Below are positions 48,706 to 57,828 of a DNA stretch of 64,000 nt, in pieces; the stretch's first letter is position 1; every line of letters begins with the position of its first letter. The position numbers and the translations under genes were made by a program. The notes beneath the pieces are model-generated. The model was not told the origin of the DNA. It worked only from the letters and a program-made list of their open reading frames with translations, and ran no database searches. Origin of the DNA: Microbacterium aurantiacum (GTDB lineage Bacteria > Actinomycetota > Actinomycetes > Actinomycetales > Microbacteriaceae); NCBI RefSeq assembly GCF_002872075.1, contig NZ_PGGU01000005.1, positions 1-64,000 on the forward strand, in the 5' to 3' direction.

Positions 48706-49689
48706 ATGGACATCGAACTGAGTCTGCTGCGTGGGATCGAGAAGGAGAAGGCGATCCCCTTCGACGAACTCGTCCGGATCATCGAACAGGCCGTCCTGAC
48801 CGCTTACTCGAAGCATGTCGCCGCCGATGGGACCACGCCGGAGGGCGTCCGCGTCGAACTCGACCGCAAGTCCGGCCACGTCGCCGTGCTGCAGGTCGTC
48901 AAGGACGAAGAGGGCGCGATCATCGGCGAGGAGGATGCCACCCCCGACGACTTCGGACGTATCGCGGCCTTCGCGGCGAAGCAGGTCATCAGCCAGCGGC
49001 TGCGCGACATCGCCGACGACGTCGTACTCGGAGATTTCAAGGACAAGGAAGGCGACATCGTCGCCGGTGTCATCCAGCAGGGGCCGAATCCGCGGATGAT
49101 CCACGTCGATCTCGGCGCCGTCGAGGCGATCCTCCCTCCTGAGGAGCAGGTGCCCGGCGAGGAGTACACCCACGGTTCCCGCATCCGCGTCTACGTCACC
49201 AGCGTCGCCAAGGGCATGAAGGGCCCGCAGATCACCGTCTCGCGCACGCACCCCGGACTGGTCCGCAGGCTGTTCGCGCTCGAGGTGCCCGAGATCGCGG
49301 CGGGTCTCGTCGAGATCGTCGCGCTCGCCCGCGAGGCGGGGCACCGCACGAAGATCGCGGTGAGGTCGGACGACCCCTCCATCAACGCCAAGGGCGCGTG
49401 CATCGGCGAACTCGGCCGGCGCGTGCGGGCGGTGACCGAGGAACTGGCGGGGGAGAAGATCGACATCGTCGATTACAACCCCGAGCTCGCGGCTTTCGTG
49501 GCCAACGCGCTGTCACCGGCGAAGGTCACCAGCTCGTTCATCCTGGATGCCGGAACCAAGGCTGTGCGGGCCCTCGTGCCCGACTACCAGCTGTCGCTCG
49601 CCATCGGCAAGGAAGGCCAGAATGCACGTCTGGCGGCCAAGCTGACCGGCGCGAAGATCGACATCCAGCCGGACAGCGTCCTGGACTGA
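48706..49689 (+). CDS. nusA: Transcription factor NusA
   Basis: Modulates pausing, termination and antitermination by RNA polymerase. 327 residues: an N-terminal RNAP-binding domain (DIELSLLRGIEKEKAIPFDE), an S1 domain (GDIVAGVIQQGP), and KH1 and KH2 domains with SIGKEGQNARLAAKLTGAKI-type sequence (exact LAIGKEGQNARLAAKLTGAK). No acidic repeat domains follow, as in other actinobacteria. No rimP gene precedes it. It is followed by ylxR, infB and rbfA. Confidence 0.97.
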   Translation: MDIELSLLRGIEKEKAIPFDELVRIIEQAVLTAYSKHVAADGTTPEGVRVELDRKSGHVAVLQVVKDEEGAIIGEEDATPDDFGRIAAFAAKQVISQRLRDIADDVVLGDFKDKEGDIVAGVIQQGPNPRMIHVDLGAVEAILPPEEQVPGEEYTHGSRIRVYVTSVAKGMKGPQITVSRTHPGLVRRLFALEVPEIAAGLVEIVALAREAGHRTKIAVRSDDPSINAKGACIGELGRRVRAVTEELAGEKIDIVDYNPELAAFVANALSPAKVTSSFILDAGTKAVRALVPDYQLSLAIGKEGQNARLAAKLTGAKIDIQPDSVLD

Positions 49690-49730
49690 GCCGATGGCCT
49701 GCGCAGAGACTCTCGGCGGCGCGGTGTAAG

Positions 49731-49985
49731 ATGGAACCCGTACGAACGTGCGTCGGCTGTCGCACCCGTGCTTCTCGCTCCGCCCTCCTCAGGGTGGTTT
49801 CCCAGAACAACATCCTCATCATCGATGAGCGTGCGGTTCTGCCGGGGAGAGGCGCGTGGCTGCATCCGACGCAGGAATGCATGGATGCCGCGCTGCGGCG
49901 CCGCGCTTTCGCACGAGCCCTCCGTGTGTCCGCACCACTGGACACGCAGACCATCGAACAATACCCACCAAGAAACAAAGGCTGA
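49731..49985 (+). CDS. ylxR: YlxR family RNA-binding protein (DUF448)
   Basis: 84 residues. The N-terminal CVGCRTRASRSALLRVV segment is the family hallmark, and GRGAWLHPTQECMDAALRRRAF is the second conserved block (quoted in part: GRGAWLHPTQEC). YlxR proteins bind RNA and have been linked to RNase P and to regulation. It lies 41 nt after nusA and 95 nt before infB, the standard position. Confidence 0.9.
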   Translation: MEPVRTCVGCRTRASRSALLRVVSQNNILIIDERAVLPGRGAWLHPTQECMDAALRRRAFARALRVSAPLDTQTIEQYPPRNKG

Positions 49986-50046
49986 TACGGCTATGGAAAC
50001 AAAGTGAACGGCTCGAAATGAGACCCGTCCGCGACTAGTGGTCTGC

Positions 50047-50076
50047 CCTGTCTGGGTGGACCGACCCTGACAGGAG
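50047..50076 (+). promoter_or_regulatory. Hairpin covering the infB Shine-Dalgarno
   Basis: CCTGTC (50047-50052) pairs with GACAGG (50069-50074), and GGGT (50054-50057) with ACCC (50064-50067), enclosing a 6-nt loop. The 3' arm contains part of the CAGGAG ribosome-binding site of infB. Folding would block initiation, so translation of infB may be regulated. Confidence 0.5.
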
Positions 50077-50080
50077 AATT

Positions 50081-52864
50081 GTGGCTGGAAAACCACGCGT
50101 ACACGAGATCGCCGCCGAACTTGGCGTCGACAGCAAGGTCGCTCTTGCAAAGCTGAAGGAACTCGGCGAATTCGTCAAGAGTCCTTCCTCGACCATCGAA
50201 CCGCCGGTGGCGCGCAAGCTGCGCGCCGCGATCGAGGCCGACGGCGCTGCGAAGCCCGCAGAAGCCGCGGCCCAGCCGGCCGCCAAGGCCGCGTCGGCCA
50301 AGCCCGGAGCTGCAAAGCCCGGTGCGGCGAAGCCGACCGGCCCGACCCCGGGACCGAAGCCCGGCCCCAAGCCCGCTCCGGAGGCTCCCGCCCCCGCAGC
50401 ACCCGCCCCCGTCGCTGAGACGCCTGCTCCGGCTGCGCAGGATGCTCCGGCTGCTGCGAAGGCGGAAACCGCGACGCCGAAGGCCGACGGCGCGGCTCCC
50501 ACACCTGGCGGGCCTCGTCCCGGCAACAACCCGTTCTCCTCGGCGCAGGGCATGGGCCAGCGACCGGCTGGTCCGCGTCCCGGCAACAACCCCTTCGCTT
50601 CGGCGCAGGGGATGGGCCAGCGTCCGAGTCCGACGCCCGGCAACATCCCGCGTCCGCAGGCTCCGCGTCCCGGCGCTCCGCGTCCGGGTGCACCCCGCCC
50701 AGGCGGTCCTGCTCGTCCCGGCGCTCCGCGCGGCGGACAGGGTGGCGGTCGTCCCGGTGGCGCACCGTTCCAGCAGCGTCCAGGCGGCCCCGGTCGTCCC
50801 GGCGGCGCAGGCGGCCCCGGTGGCGCAGGCGGACCCGGTGCACGTCCCGGCGGCGGTGGCGGTTTCGCCGGTCGTCCCGGTGGCGGCGGTGGTCGTGGCC
50901 GTGGTCCCGGCGGCGGTACCGCAGGTGCCTTCGGCAAGGGCGGCGGCAAGAGCAAGCAGCGCAAGTCGCGGCGGGCGAAGCGGCAGGAATTCGAGATGCG
51001 GAGTGCCCCGGTCGTCGGTGGCGTCAACGTCACCCGCGGCAACGGCGAGATCATTCGCATGCGTCGTGGAGCGTCCATCGCGGACTTCGCCGACAAGATC
51101 GAGACGCTGACCGGTTACACGGTGCAGCCCGGAACCCTCGTCACCATCCTCTTCAACCTCGGCGAGATGGCCACGGCCACCGAGTCGCTGGATGAGGCGA
51201 CGTTCGAGGTGCTCGGCGCCGAGCTCGGCTACAAGATCCAGATGGTCTCGCCCGAGGACGAGGACAAGGAGCTCCTCGAGGGCTTCGGTCTCAACCTCGA
51301 GCAGGAGCTGGAGGAGGAGAACGAGGACGACCTCGAGATCCGTCCGCCGGTCGTCACCGTCATGGGTCACGTCGACCACGGTAAGACCCGGCTCCTCGAC
51401 GCGATCCGTCAGACCAACGTCATCGAGGGTGAAGCCGGTGGCATCACCCAGCACATCGGTGCCTACCAGGTCTGGACCGAGCACGAGGGCATCGAACGCG
51501 CCATCACCTTCATCGACACCCCTGGTCACGAGGCGTTCACCGCCATGCGTGCCCGTGGTGCGCAGGTCACCGACCTCGCGATCCTGGTGGTCGCGGCCGA
51601 CGACGGCATCATGCCGCAGACGGTCGAGGCGCTCAACCACGCCCAGGCGGCCAACGTGCCGATCGTGGTCGCGGTGAACAAGGTCGACAAGCCCGACGCC
51701 AACCCGGCCAAGGTGCGCCAGCAGCTCACCGAGTACGGTCTGGTCGCCGAGGAGTACGGCGGAGACGTCATGTTCGTCGATGTCTCGGCCCGCGCCGGTA
51801 CCGGCATCCAGGAGCTCCTGGACGCCGTGCTGCTCGCGGCCGACGCCGGCCTCGACCTGACCGCGAACCCGAACAAGTCCGCACGCGGCGTCGCCATCGA
51901 GGCGAAGCTCGACAAGGGCCGCGGTTCGATCGCGACGGTGCTCATCCAGTCCGGAACGCTGCGTGTCGGCGACTCGATCGTCGCAGGCACGGCATATGGC
52001 CGTGTCCGAGCGATGCTCGACGAGAACGGCGATGCGGTCGAAGAGGCCTACCCGTCCCGTCCGGTCCAGGTGCAGGGTCTGAACTCCGTGCCCCGCGCCG
52101 GTGACGTGTTCCTCGTCACCGACGAGGACCGCCTGGCCCGCCAGATCGCTGAGAAGCGTGAAGCGGTCGAGCGCAACGCGCAGCTGGCCAAGGCCCGCAA
52201 GCGCATCTCGCTCGAGGACTTCACCCGTGCACTCGAAGAGGGCAAGGTCGAGTCGCTCAACCTCATCATCAAGGGTGACGTGTCCGGTGCCGTCGAGGCG
52301 CTGGAGGAGTCGCTCCTCAAGATCGAGGTCGACGACTCGGTGCAGCTGCGCATCATCCACCGCGGTGTCGGTGCGATCACCGAGTCCGACGTCAACCTCG
52401 CGACGATCGACAATGCGATCATCGTGGGCTTCAACGTCCGCCCCGACACGAAGGCGCGCGAGCGCGCTTCTCGCGAAGGTGTGGACATCCGGTTCTACTC
52501 GGTGATCTACAACGCCATCGACGAGGTCGAGAACTCCCTCAAGGGAATGCTCAAGCCGGAGTACGAAGAGGTCCAGTCGGGTGTCGCCGAGATCCGCGAG
52601 GTGTTCCGCTCCTCGAAGTTCGGCAACATCGCCGGTGTCATCGTGCGGTCGGGAACGATCACGCGAAACGCCAAGGCTCGCGTCATCCGCGACGGAGTCG
52701 TCCTCGCGGACGGCCTCGCCATCGAGTCGCTCAAGCGATTCAAGGACGACGTCACCGAGGTTCGCACGGACTACGAGGCTGGTATCGGCCTCGGCAAGTT
52801 CAACGACATTCAGATCGGCGACGAGATCGAGACCATCGAACTCGTCGAGAAGCCTCGCGGCTGA
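50081..52864 (+). CDS. infB: Translation initiation factor IF-2
   Basis: GTPase that brings fMet-tRNA to the 30S subunit. 927 residues. An N-terminal IF2_N domain ([20 protein letters not shown]) is followed by about 250 residues of Ala/Pro/Gly-rich, probably disordered sequence with PGNNPF and ARPG-type repeats (about 50-300), as in actinobacterial IF-2. The G domain has GHVDHGKT at residues 429-436, DTPGHEAF and NKVDK. Domains II to IV complete the C-terminus. GTG start with CAGGAG upstream, partly inside a hairpin. Confidence 0.97.
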   Translation: MAGKPRVHEIAAELGVDSKVALAKLKELGEFVKSPSSTIEPPVARKLRAAIEADGAAKPAEAAAQPAAKAASAKPGAAKPGAAKPTGPTPGPKPGPKPAPEAPAPAAPAPVAETPAPAAQDAPAAAKAETATPKADGAAPTPGGPRPGNNPFSSAQGMGQRPAGPRPGNNPFASAQGMGQRPSPTPGNIPRPQAPRPGAPRPGAPRPGGPARPGAPRGGQGGGRPGGAPFQQRPGGPGRPGGAGGPGGAGGPGARPGGGGGFAGRPGGGGGRGRGPGGGTAGAFGKGGGKSKQRKSRRAKRQEFEMRSAPVVGGVNVTRGNGEIIRMRRGASIADFADKIETLTGYTVQPGTLVTILFNLGEMATATESLDEATFEVLGAELGYKIQMVSPEDEDKELLEGFGLNLEQELEEENEDDLEIRPPVVTVMGHVDHGKTRLLDAIRQTNVIEGEAGGITQHIGAYQVWTEHEGIERAITFIDTPGHEAFTAMRARGAQVTDLAILVVAADDGIMPQTVEALNHAQAANVPIVVAVNKVDKPDANPAKVRQQLTEYGLVAEEYGGDVMFVDVSARAGTGIQELLDAVLLAADAGLDLTANPNKSARGVAIEAKLDKGRGSIATVLIQSGTLRVGDSIVAGTAYGRVRAMLDENGDAVEEAYPSRPVQVQGLNSVPRAGDVFLVTDEDRLARQIAEKREAVERNAQLAKARKRISLEDFTRALEEGKVESLNLIIKGDVSGAVEALEESLLKIEVDDSVQLRIIHRGVGAITESDVNLATIDNAIIVGFNVRPDTKARERASREGVDIRFYSVIYNAIDEVENSLKGMLKPEYEEVQSGVAEIREVFRSSKFGNIAGVIVRSGTITRNAKARVIRDGVVLADGLAIESLKRFKDDVTEVRTDYEAGIGLGKFNDIQIGDEIETIELVEKPRG

Positions 52865-52879
52865 TCAGTTCGATATCTT

Positions 52880-52910
52880 CGGGCGAGGGTGCGCTGAGCA
52901 TCCTCGCCCG
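52880..52910 (+). terminator. Hairpin between infB and rbfA
   Basis: CGGGCGAGG (52880-52888) and CCTCGCCCG (52902-52910) form a perfect 9-bp stem with a 13-nt loop, 15 nt after the infB stop. There is no U-tract. It may be a partial terminator or processing signal within the operon, lowering rbfA relative to infB. Confidence 0.55.
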
Positions 52911-52936
52911 AAGGCTTCGTGGAGAGGAAGAGAACA

Positions 52937-53374
52937 ATGGCTGGTGAACGACAGGCCCGTCTCGCCGATCGCATCCGTGTGATCCTGGCTGAGCGTCTGG
53001 AGAAGGGGCTGCGCGACCCGCGTCTCGGATTCGTCACTCTCACCGATGTCCGAGTGAGCGGCGATCTGCAGCATGCCTCGGTGTTCTACACCGTGCTCGG
53101 CACGGAAGAGGAGCGCATCGCCAGCGGTGCGGCACTCGCATCAGCCACAGGGATGCTGCGCAGCGAGGTCGGACGGCAGCTGAGCACGCGCCTCGTGCCC
53201 ACACTCGAGTTCATCCCTGATGCACTGCCGGAGAACGCCGACCACATCTCGGCTCTGCTGCGTCAAGCTCGCGAGCGCGATGCAGCTGTCGCCGGAATCG
53301 CCGCTTCGGCCGTGCACGCCGGCGACGCCGACCCGTACGTCAAGCCGCGGGAGCTCGACGACGACGAGGCGTGA
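52937..53374 (+). CDS. rbfA: Ribosome-binding factor A
   Basis: Helps 16S rRNA maturation on the 30S subunit. 145 residues from the ATG at 52937, which has a GGAGAGGAAG site. The N-terminal helix RLADRIRVILAERLEKGLRD and the segment GFVTLTDVRVSGDLQHASV (KH-like fold) are typical. The C-terminal tail is acidic. In many actinobacteria truB follows rbfA; here they are 7.6 kb apart because the chitinase region lies between. Confidence 0.95.
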   Translation: MAGERQARLADRIRVILAERLEKGLRDPRLGFVTLTDVRVSGDLQHASVFYTVLGTEEERIASGAALASATGMLRSEVGRQLSTRLVPTLEFIPDALPENADHISALLRQARERDAAVAGIAASAVHAGDADPYVKPRELDDDEA

Positions 53375-53445
53375 TCGCATCACCTCACCTTTGTAAGCGC
53401 TGCTAACATTTGTGACACGCGACGATGAGGTGAGCGGAGACAGGT

Positions 53446-55641
53446 GTGGCTGCGACGTATGCGAGCAGCGGAGGAGCGACGCGTTCGCACCGAAGCCCTG
53501 AGCTGGTCGGGCAATTGCTGGAGCACCTCCGGGAGCGGGATCTGCTGATCGCGCCCCATGTCGCGGCAGGTCTGTTCCGTGAACTCGACGGCGACACGCA
53601 GGCGATCGCAGAGGTCGCCGCGGAGCTCTCCGCCGGTGAACGTCGTGGAACCCGTGCGCTGCCGGATCCGCTTCCGCTGACCGCTGCGGTCGCCACCCGG
53701 TTCGCAGATCTCGTCCTGGCGCCGTGGGAGCGACGGACGCTGCTGGCTGCGGCCGTCGACGACCGCACCGAAGTGCTCCGTGCGGTGTCGGGGCGATCGA
53801 TGGCGGACATCATCACCAGCGAGATCAGTTCCGGTCTGCTGCTCGTCGCCGGGCACTTCGCGTTCGTCGACCCTCGGCTGCGCATCTGGGTGCACGAGGG
53901 CGCCGGCCTGTCCGAGCGCACAGCGGTCCACGCCGCCCTGCACCGCGCATACGATCAGATCGGCGACGAGCGGCGTGCCCTCTGGCATCGGTCGCTGAGC
54001 ACCATGCAGGGCGATTCCGCGCTGGTGCACCCGCTCCTGGAACTGTCGCGTCATGCCGCGGCCGAGGGAGACGCGACGCGCTCGTTCGCCGTGGCGAGGG
54101 AGGCGGCAGGTCACGCCGATACGGACGCCCTCGTCGAGGCGCGGATCGCTGCGGGGATGGCTGCGCTCCGCGGCGGGTGGGTGGATGATGCCGCCGACCT
54201 GCTCGGCGCCGTGGTCGACGAGGACTCCCGACGCGACAGACGCCCCGACGGCGTGGCCGCAGCAGGGCTCGTCGTGGCGAATACGCTGCGCAGCGGGACC
54301 GTCCCGGTCGTCGATGCTGCCCGTCTCCGGCCGGTTGATGCCGGAGTCGGGATGTGGCGCGACTGGGGACGACTCGCCGCGGTGGCGGCGATGCTGAGCA
54401 CGGAGCGCAACGCCGGCGCGGAGAGCAGGAAGTGGGCGGCGATGGCCCACGAGGCCGATGCGGCATGCACGGCAGGAGGTGCGCTGAGCGGCCCCGCCGA
54501 CGCCTGGGCGGCGATGGTCGTCGGTGATGAAATCACGGAGATCCGCGGTGATGCGCCGCTCCGGCGCATCCTTCTGGCACTGCGGAGCGGGCTCTCGGGC
54601 GACACCGCAGGCGGACTCCAGCTGCTGGCCGCAGACGACCGGATCGACGGCCGAGGAACGGACACGCGAGGATTCGATCGCAGTCCGGTGGTCGAGGCCT
54701 ACCGGGCGACAGCCGTGGCACTGCTGCGCCTCTGGTCCGGAGACCTGCGTGCCGCGCACGAGGTCCTCATGCGCGCGGCGGTCTCAGTGCCGCTCGCGCT
54801 TCCATTCGCCGGCCTCGCCGTCGCGTTGATGCGCCTGGTGGAACAGGCCAGGACGGGATGCCGGAGTGCCGTGTCCGAGGCGCTCGAGTTCGCTCTGCCG
54901 CAGGCGCTGCACAGCGACCACCTCGTGGAGGACGGGATCAGCGCGTACCTGGAAGGTCGGTTCGACGAGGCGGCGACGCACGTGCGGTTGTGGGCTGATC
55001 GCGACGCCCCCGCCTTCTGTCTCGGTCTGCCCGGCCTGGACGAGGTGGGCCCTGTCACTCTTCCGAATCTCATCGAGCCCGAGGACATCACCGCAGCACG
55101 CCGCCTTCGCATCCAGATCCGCGCGGCGCGCGTGAATGCGTGGGGACAGGACTACCAGGCGGCCGCCGACGCCGGCCGCATGATCAGATCGTCGTTCGAG
55201 CGCGGCAGGGTCGAGGCGCTCCTCGGCACGACCTGCGTCACGCGCGGCGATCTGGGCGCCGGAGTACGGCATCTGCAGGCGGCACGGAGTCTGTTCGCCG
55301 CGTCGGGCGCCGACGCGTGGAGATCTGCCGTGGATGCCCGGCTGCTGCGCCTCGGGGAGCTGGTCACGGAGAGGTCCAGCCTGCCGACGGCTCCCATCCC
55401 GGTATGCTCCGCCGACCCCTTGGCGGCGTGCCGTGCGGCGTGGGAACCGGTGCTCACCGATCGAGAACTGCAGGTCGCGATGCTCGTGGCCGAGGGAAAC
55501 AGCAACCGTGAGATCGCATCGCGGCTGCACGTGTCGGTGCGGACCGTGGAGGTCCATGTCGGACGGCTGTTCGTGAAGTTCGATGTGCGCACACGCGCTG
55601 AGCTCACGGTGCTGGCTCATCGGACGAACCAGTACGCCTGA
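53446..55641 (+). CDS. Large LuxR-family regulator, chitinase-linked copy 1
   Basis: 731 residues. The C-terminal 65 residues are a LuxR/GerE helix-turn-helix (LTDRELQVAMLVAEGNSNRE, then SVRTVEVHVGRLFVKFDVR). The rest is helical and Ala/Leu/Arg-rich, like the TPR-type half of LAL regulators, but no Walker A motif is visible. It has exactly the same length as the copy at 57829 and aligns with it throughout, for example LPFAGLAVALMRL versus MPFAGLAVVLARR. GTG start with GGAGACAG upstream; TAACAT at 53403-53408 is a possible -10. It probably controls the chitinase gene that starts 177 nt downstream. Confidence 0.85.
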   Translation: MAATYASSGGATRSHRSPELVGQLLEHLRERDLLIAPHVAAGLFRELDGDTQAIAEVAAELSAGERRGTRALPDPLPLTAAVATRFADLVLAPWERRTLLAAAVDDRTEVLRAVSGRSMADIITSEISSGLLLVAGHFAFVDPRLRIWVHEGAGLSERTAVHAALHRAYDQIGDERRALWHRSLSTMQGDSALVHPLLELSRHAAAEGDATRSFAVAREAAGHADTDALVEARIAAGMAALRGGWVDDAADLLGAVVDEDSRRDRRPDGVAAAGLVVANTLRSGTVPVVDAARLRPVDAGVGMWRDWGRLAAVAAMLSTERNAGAESRKWAAMAHEADAACTAGGALSGPADAWAAMVVGDEITEIRGDAPLRRILLALRSGLSGDTAGGLQLLAADDRIDGRGTDTRGFDRSPVVEAYRATAVALLRLWSGDLRAAHEVLMRAAVSVPLALPFAGLAVALMRLVEQARTGCRSAVSEALEFALPQALHSDHLVEDGISAYLEGRFDEAATHVRLWADRDAPAFCLGLPGLDEVGPVTLPNLIEPEDITAARRLRIQIRAARVNAWGQDYQAAADAGRMIRSSFERGRVEALLGTTCVTRGDLGAGVRHLQAARSLFAASGADAWRSAVDARLLRLGELVTERSSLPTAPIPVCSADPLAACRAAWEPVLTDRELQVAMLVAEGNSNREIASRLHVSVRTVEVHVGRLFVKFDVRTRAELTVLAHRTNQYA

Positions 55642-55692
55642 GCGTCCGTCGATGCGGGACACCCGTGCGCCGCGCGCATGACGGCCCCATGT

Positions 55693-55733
55693 GGTTAACC
55701 CCGATGCGCCCCCGGGAACGCCGTCAATAGCGT
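55693..55733 (+). promoter_or_regulatory. Chitinase promoter region with GGTTAACC palindrome
   Basis: TAGCGT at 55728-55733 is the best -10. A perfect 8-bp palindrome GGTTAACC at 55693-55700 lies 27 nt further upstream, near the -35 to -60 zone where an activator would bind. It is a candidate site for one of the flanking LuxR proteins. Confidence 0.4.
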
Positions 55734-55746
55734 CAGACCACCGCAT

Positions 55747-55802
55747 CTCCCGCTCGTCATCGAGTACGGGAGGGAACAGGATGCGGATGCTCCGGCATCC
55801 GC
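55747..55802 (+). promoter_or_regulatory. Two hairpins in the chitinase 5' leader
   Basis: Hairpin 1: CTCCCG-CTCG / CGAG-TA-CGGGAG (55747-55772), ten pairs with a TCAT loop and a 2-nt bulge. Hairpin 2: GCGGATGC / GCATCCGC (55783-55802), eight pairs with a TCCG loop. Both lie between the -10 and the GAAGGAAG ribosome site. They may stabilise the mRNA or regulate translation. Confidence 0.45.
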
Positions 55803-55818
55803 CCGACGAAGGAAGATC

Positions 55819-57708
55819 ATGACGAGACCTGAACGATCCCGGCGCGGCATCGCCGCCGCGCTCGCGACGCTGGCCACGGCGGCGACCGTGGCCGCACTCG
55901 CCACCGTCGCCGCAGTGCCGGCCGCGGCTGCCACGGAGACCCAGAGCGTTTCGGCCGAGGAGCCGAGCGCGTTGAACGGCTACCGCACCGTCGGCTACTT
56001 CGCGCAATGGGGCGTGTACGGGCGGGGTTTCCAGGCGAAGCAGCTGGACGTGTCCGGTGCCGCCGCCGACCTCACCCACATCAACTACGCGTTCGGCAAC
56101 ATCCACCACGAGACCTTGAAGTGCTTCATCGCCAACAAGGCGCAGGGCACAGGCCCGAACGGCTCCGACGGTGCGGGTGATGCCTGGGCCGACTTCGGGA
56201 TGGGGTATACCGCGGCGAACTCGGTCTCGGGGGTCGCCGACAGCTGGGACCAGCCGCTGGCCGGGTCTTTCAACCAGCTCAAGCAGCTCAAGCAGAAGAA
56301 CCCGGACCTCAACGTCATGCTGTCGCTCGTCGGCTGGACCTGGTCGAAGAACTTCTCGGCGGCCGCTGCGACCGACGCAACCCGGAAGACGTTCGTCTCC
56401 AGCTGCATCGACCTCTACATCAAGGGCAACCTGCCCGTCATCGACGGACGCGGCGGCCCCGGAGCTGCTGCCGGAGTCTTCGACGGCTTCGACATCGACT
56501 GGGAGTGGCCCGGCTCGCAGAACGGCGAGGTCGGGAACATCGTGGACGAGGCGAACGACAGGGCGAACTTCAAGGCCCTGCTGAAGGAGTTCCGCACGCA
56601 GCTGGATGCGCTGTCCGTCACGACCGGAAAGGACTACCAGTTGTCGGCGTTCCTGCCGGCGAATCCGGCCGACATCGAGGCCGGAGGATGGAACGACCCT
56701 GCGCTGTTCGGCTATCTCGACTTCGGCAACATCCAGGGTTACGACCTTCACGGCGCGTGGGACGCGGGACTCACCGGCCATCAGGGCAACCTGTACGACG
56801 ACCCCGCCGACACCCGCGCGGAGGCCAGGCAGTTCAGCGTCGATCAGAGCGTGCGCGAATATCTCAAGACCGGGATCGACCCGGCGCAGCTCGGCATGGG
56901 TCTCGCCGCCTACGGGCGAGGCTGGCAGGGAGCGACATCCGCGGACGCCTGGGGTCCGGCGACCGGGGCGGCGCCGGGGACGTGGGAGAAGGGCAACGAG
57001 GACTACGACAAGTTGAAGAGCCTCGGCACCGGCCACTACGACGCGACGATCGGCGCCGCATGGCGCTACGACGGCAGCCAGTGGTGGAGCTACGACGACA
57101 CCCGCAGCGTCACGCAGAAGGCCGCATACATCGTCGAGCACGAGCTGGGCGGCGGTATGTGGTGGGAGCTCTCCGGAGACCGCCAGGGCGAGCTGATCGG
57201 CACACTCGCCGATCAGCTGCGCGCGGCGACGCCCGGCGGAGCGACCGATCCCACGGACCCGACGGATCCGACGGACCCGACCGATCCCACAGACCCGACC
57301 GATCCCACAGACCCGACCGATCCCACAGACCCGACCGATCCCACAGACCCCGGCACGTGTGACGCTGCGGCATGGTCTTCGACGGCCGTCTACACCGGCG
57401 GCGCAGCGGTCTCGCATGGAGGATCCGAGTACACCGCGAAGTGGTGGACCCAGGGTGACACTCCGGGAACGAGCGCGGTGTGGGCGCTCGTCGAGGCGTG
57501 TGGGACGGACCCGACGGACCCGACGGACCCGACGGATCCGACTGATCCCGGTGTCTGCGATGCGGCGGCCTGGTCGCCGGAGGCGGTCTACACGGGCGGC
57601 GCGACCGCGTCCTACCAGGGTTCTGAGTACACCGCGAAGTGGTGGACGCAGGGGGAGGCGCCCGGTTCAGTCGAGTGGGGAGCATGGGGTCTGACCGGCA
57701 CGTGCTAG
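55819..57708 (+). CDS. Secreted GH18 chitinase with two CBM5/12 domains
   Basis: 629 residues. A signal peptide (about 1-37, ending in AAAAT) indicates export. The GH18 catalytic domain (about 50-470) has the active-site motif DGFDIDWE at residues 222-229 with Glu229 as proton donor, and WGVYGRGFQAKQ and MWWELSGDRQGEL as other conserved blocks. A (TDP)n linker leads to two chitin-binding CBM5/12 modules (CDAAAWSSTAVYTGGAAVS and CDAAAWSPEAVYTGGATAS) separated by a shorter TDP linker. It should degrade chitin outside the cell. Flanked by two paralogous LuxR genes; a strong terminator follows. Confidence 0.95.
   Translation: MTRPERSRRGIAAALATLATAATVAALATVAAVPAAAATETQSVSAEEPSALNGYRTVGYFAQWGVYGRGFQAKQLDVSGAAADLTHINYAFGNIHHETLKCFIANKAQGTGPNGSDGAGDAWADFGMGYTAANSVSGVADSWDQPLAGSFNQLKQLKQKNPDLNVMLSLVGWTWSKNFSAAAATDATRKTFVSSCIDLYIKGNLPVIDGRGGPGAAAGVFDGFDIDWEWPGSQNGEVGNIVDEANDRANFKALLKEFRTQLDALSVTTGKDYQLSAFLPANPADIEAGGWNDPALFGYLDFGNIQGYDLHGAWDAGLTGHQGNLYDDPADTRAEARQFSVDQSVREYLKTGIDPAQLGMGLAAYGRGWQGATSADAWGPATGAAPGTWEKGNEDYDKLKSLGTGHYDATIGAAWRYDGSQWWSYDDTRSVTQKAAYIVEHELGGGMWWELSGDRQGELIGTLADQLRAATPGGATDPTDPTDPTDPTDPTDPTDPTDPTDPTDPTDPTDPGTCDAAAWSSTAVYTGGAAVSHGGSEYTAKWWTQGDTPGTSAVWALVEACGTDPTDPTDPTDPTDPGVCDAAAWSPEAVYTGGATASYQGSEYTAKWWTQGEAPGSVEWGAWGLTGTC
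57274..57345 (+). repeat. Four perfect 18-bp tandem repeats in the chitinase linker
   Basis: GACCCGACCGATCCCACA is repeated four times without a mismatch (57274-57291, 57292-57309, 57310-57327, 57328-57345), each encoding DPTDPT. Imperfect units flank it. A related 9-bp repeat (GACCCGACG) occurs in the second linker at about 57508-57540. Copy number may vary between strains by slippage. Confidence 0.9.
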
Positions 57709-57723
57709 CGGCCTGACCAGACC

Positions 57724-57759
57724 GAAGGGTGCCCCGGGCCGCGGTCCGGGGCACCCTTC
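57724..57759 (+). terminator. Terminator after the chitinase gene
   Basis: GAAGGGTGCCCCGG (57724-57737) and CCGGGGCACCCTTC (57746-57759) form a perfect 14-bp stem with an 8-nt loop. It lies 15 nt after the stop. It separates the chitinase transcript from the second LuxR gene. Confidence 0.85.
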
Positions 57760-57828
57760 TGTCCGGCGTAGGCGTTTTGCTACCCTGTGCCTAGCCGCGA
57801 AGCTCTCTTCGCGCCGGGGGAGTCGAAA

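Noticed and set aside
49991..52360. A 789-codon open frame antisense to infB
   Set aside because: Product is Leu/Asp/Arg/Gly-rich low complexity; infB on the other strand is certain.
57244..57354. A CRISPR array
   Set aside because: The repeats are contiguous, have no spacers and lie in frame inside the chitinase linker.
54784..57417. An 877-codon open frame antisense to the first LuxR gene and the chitinase
   Set aside because: It begins with repeats that are the reverse of the TDP linker coding sequence, and it has no recognisable domain.
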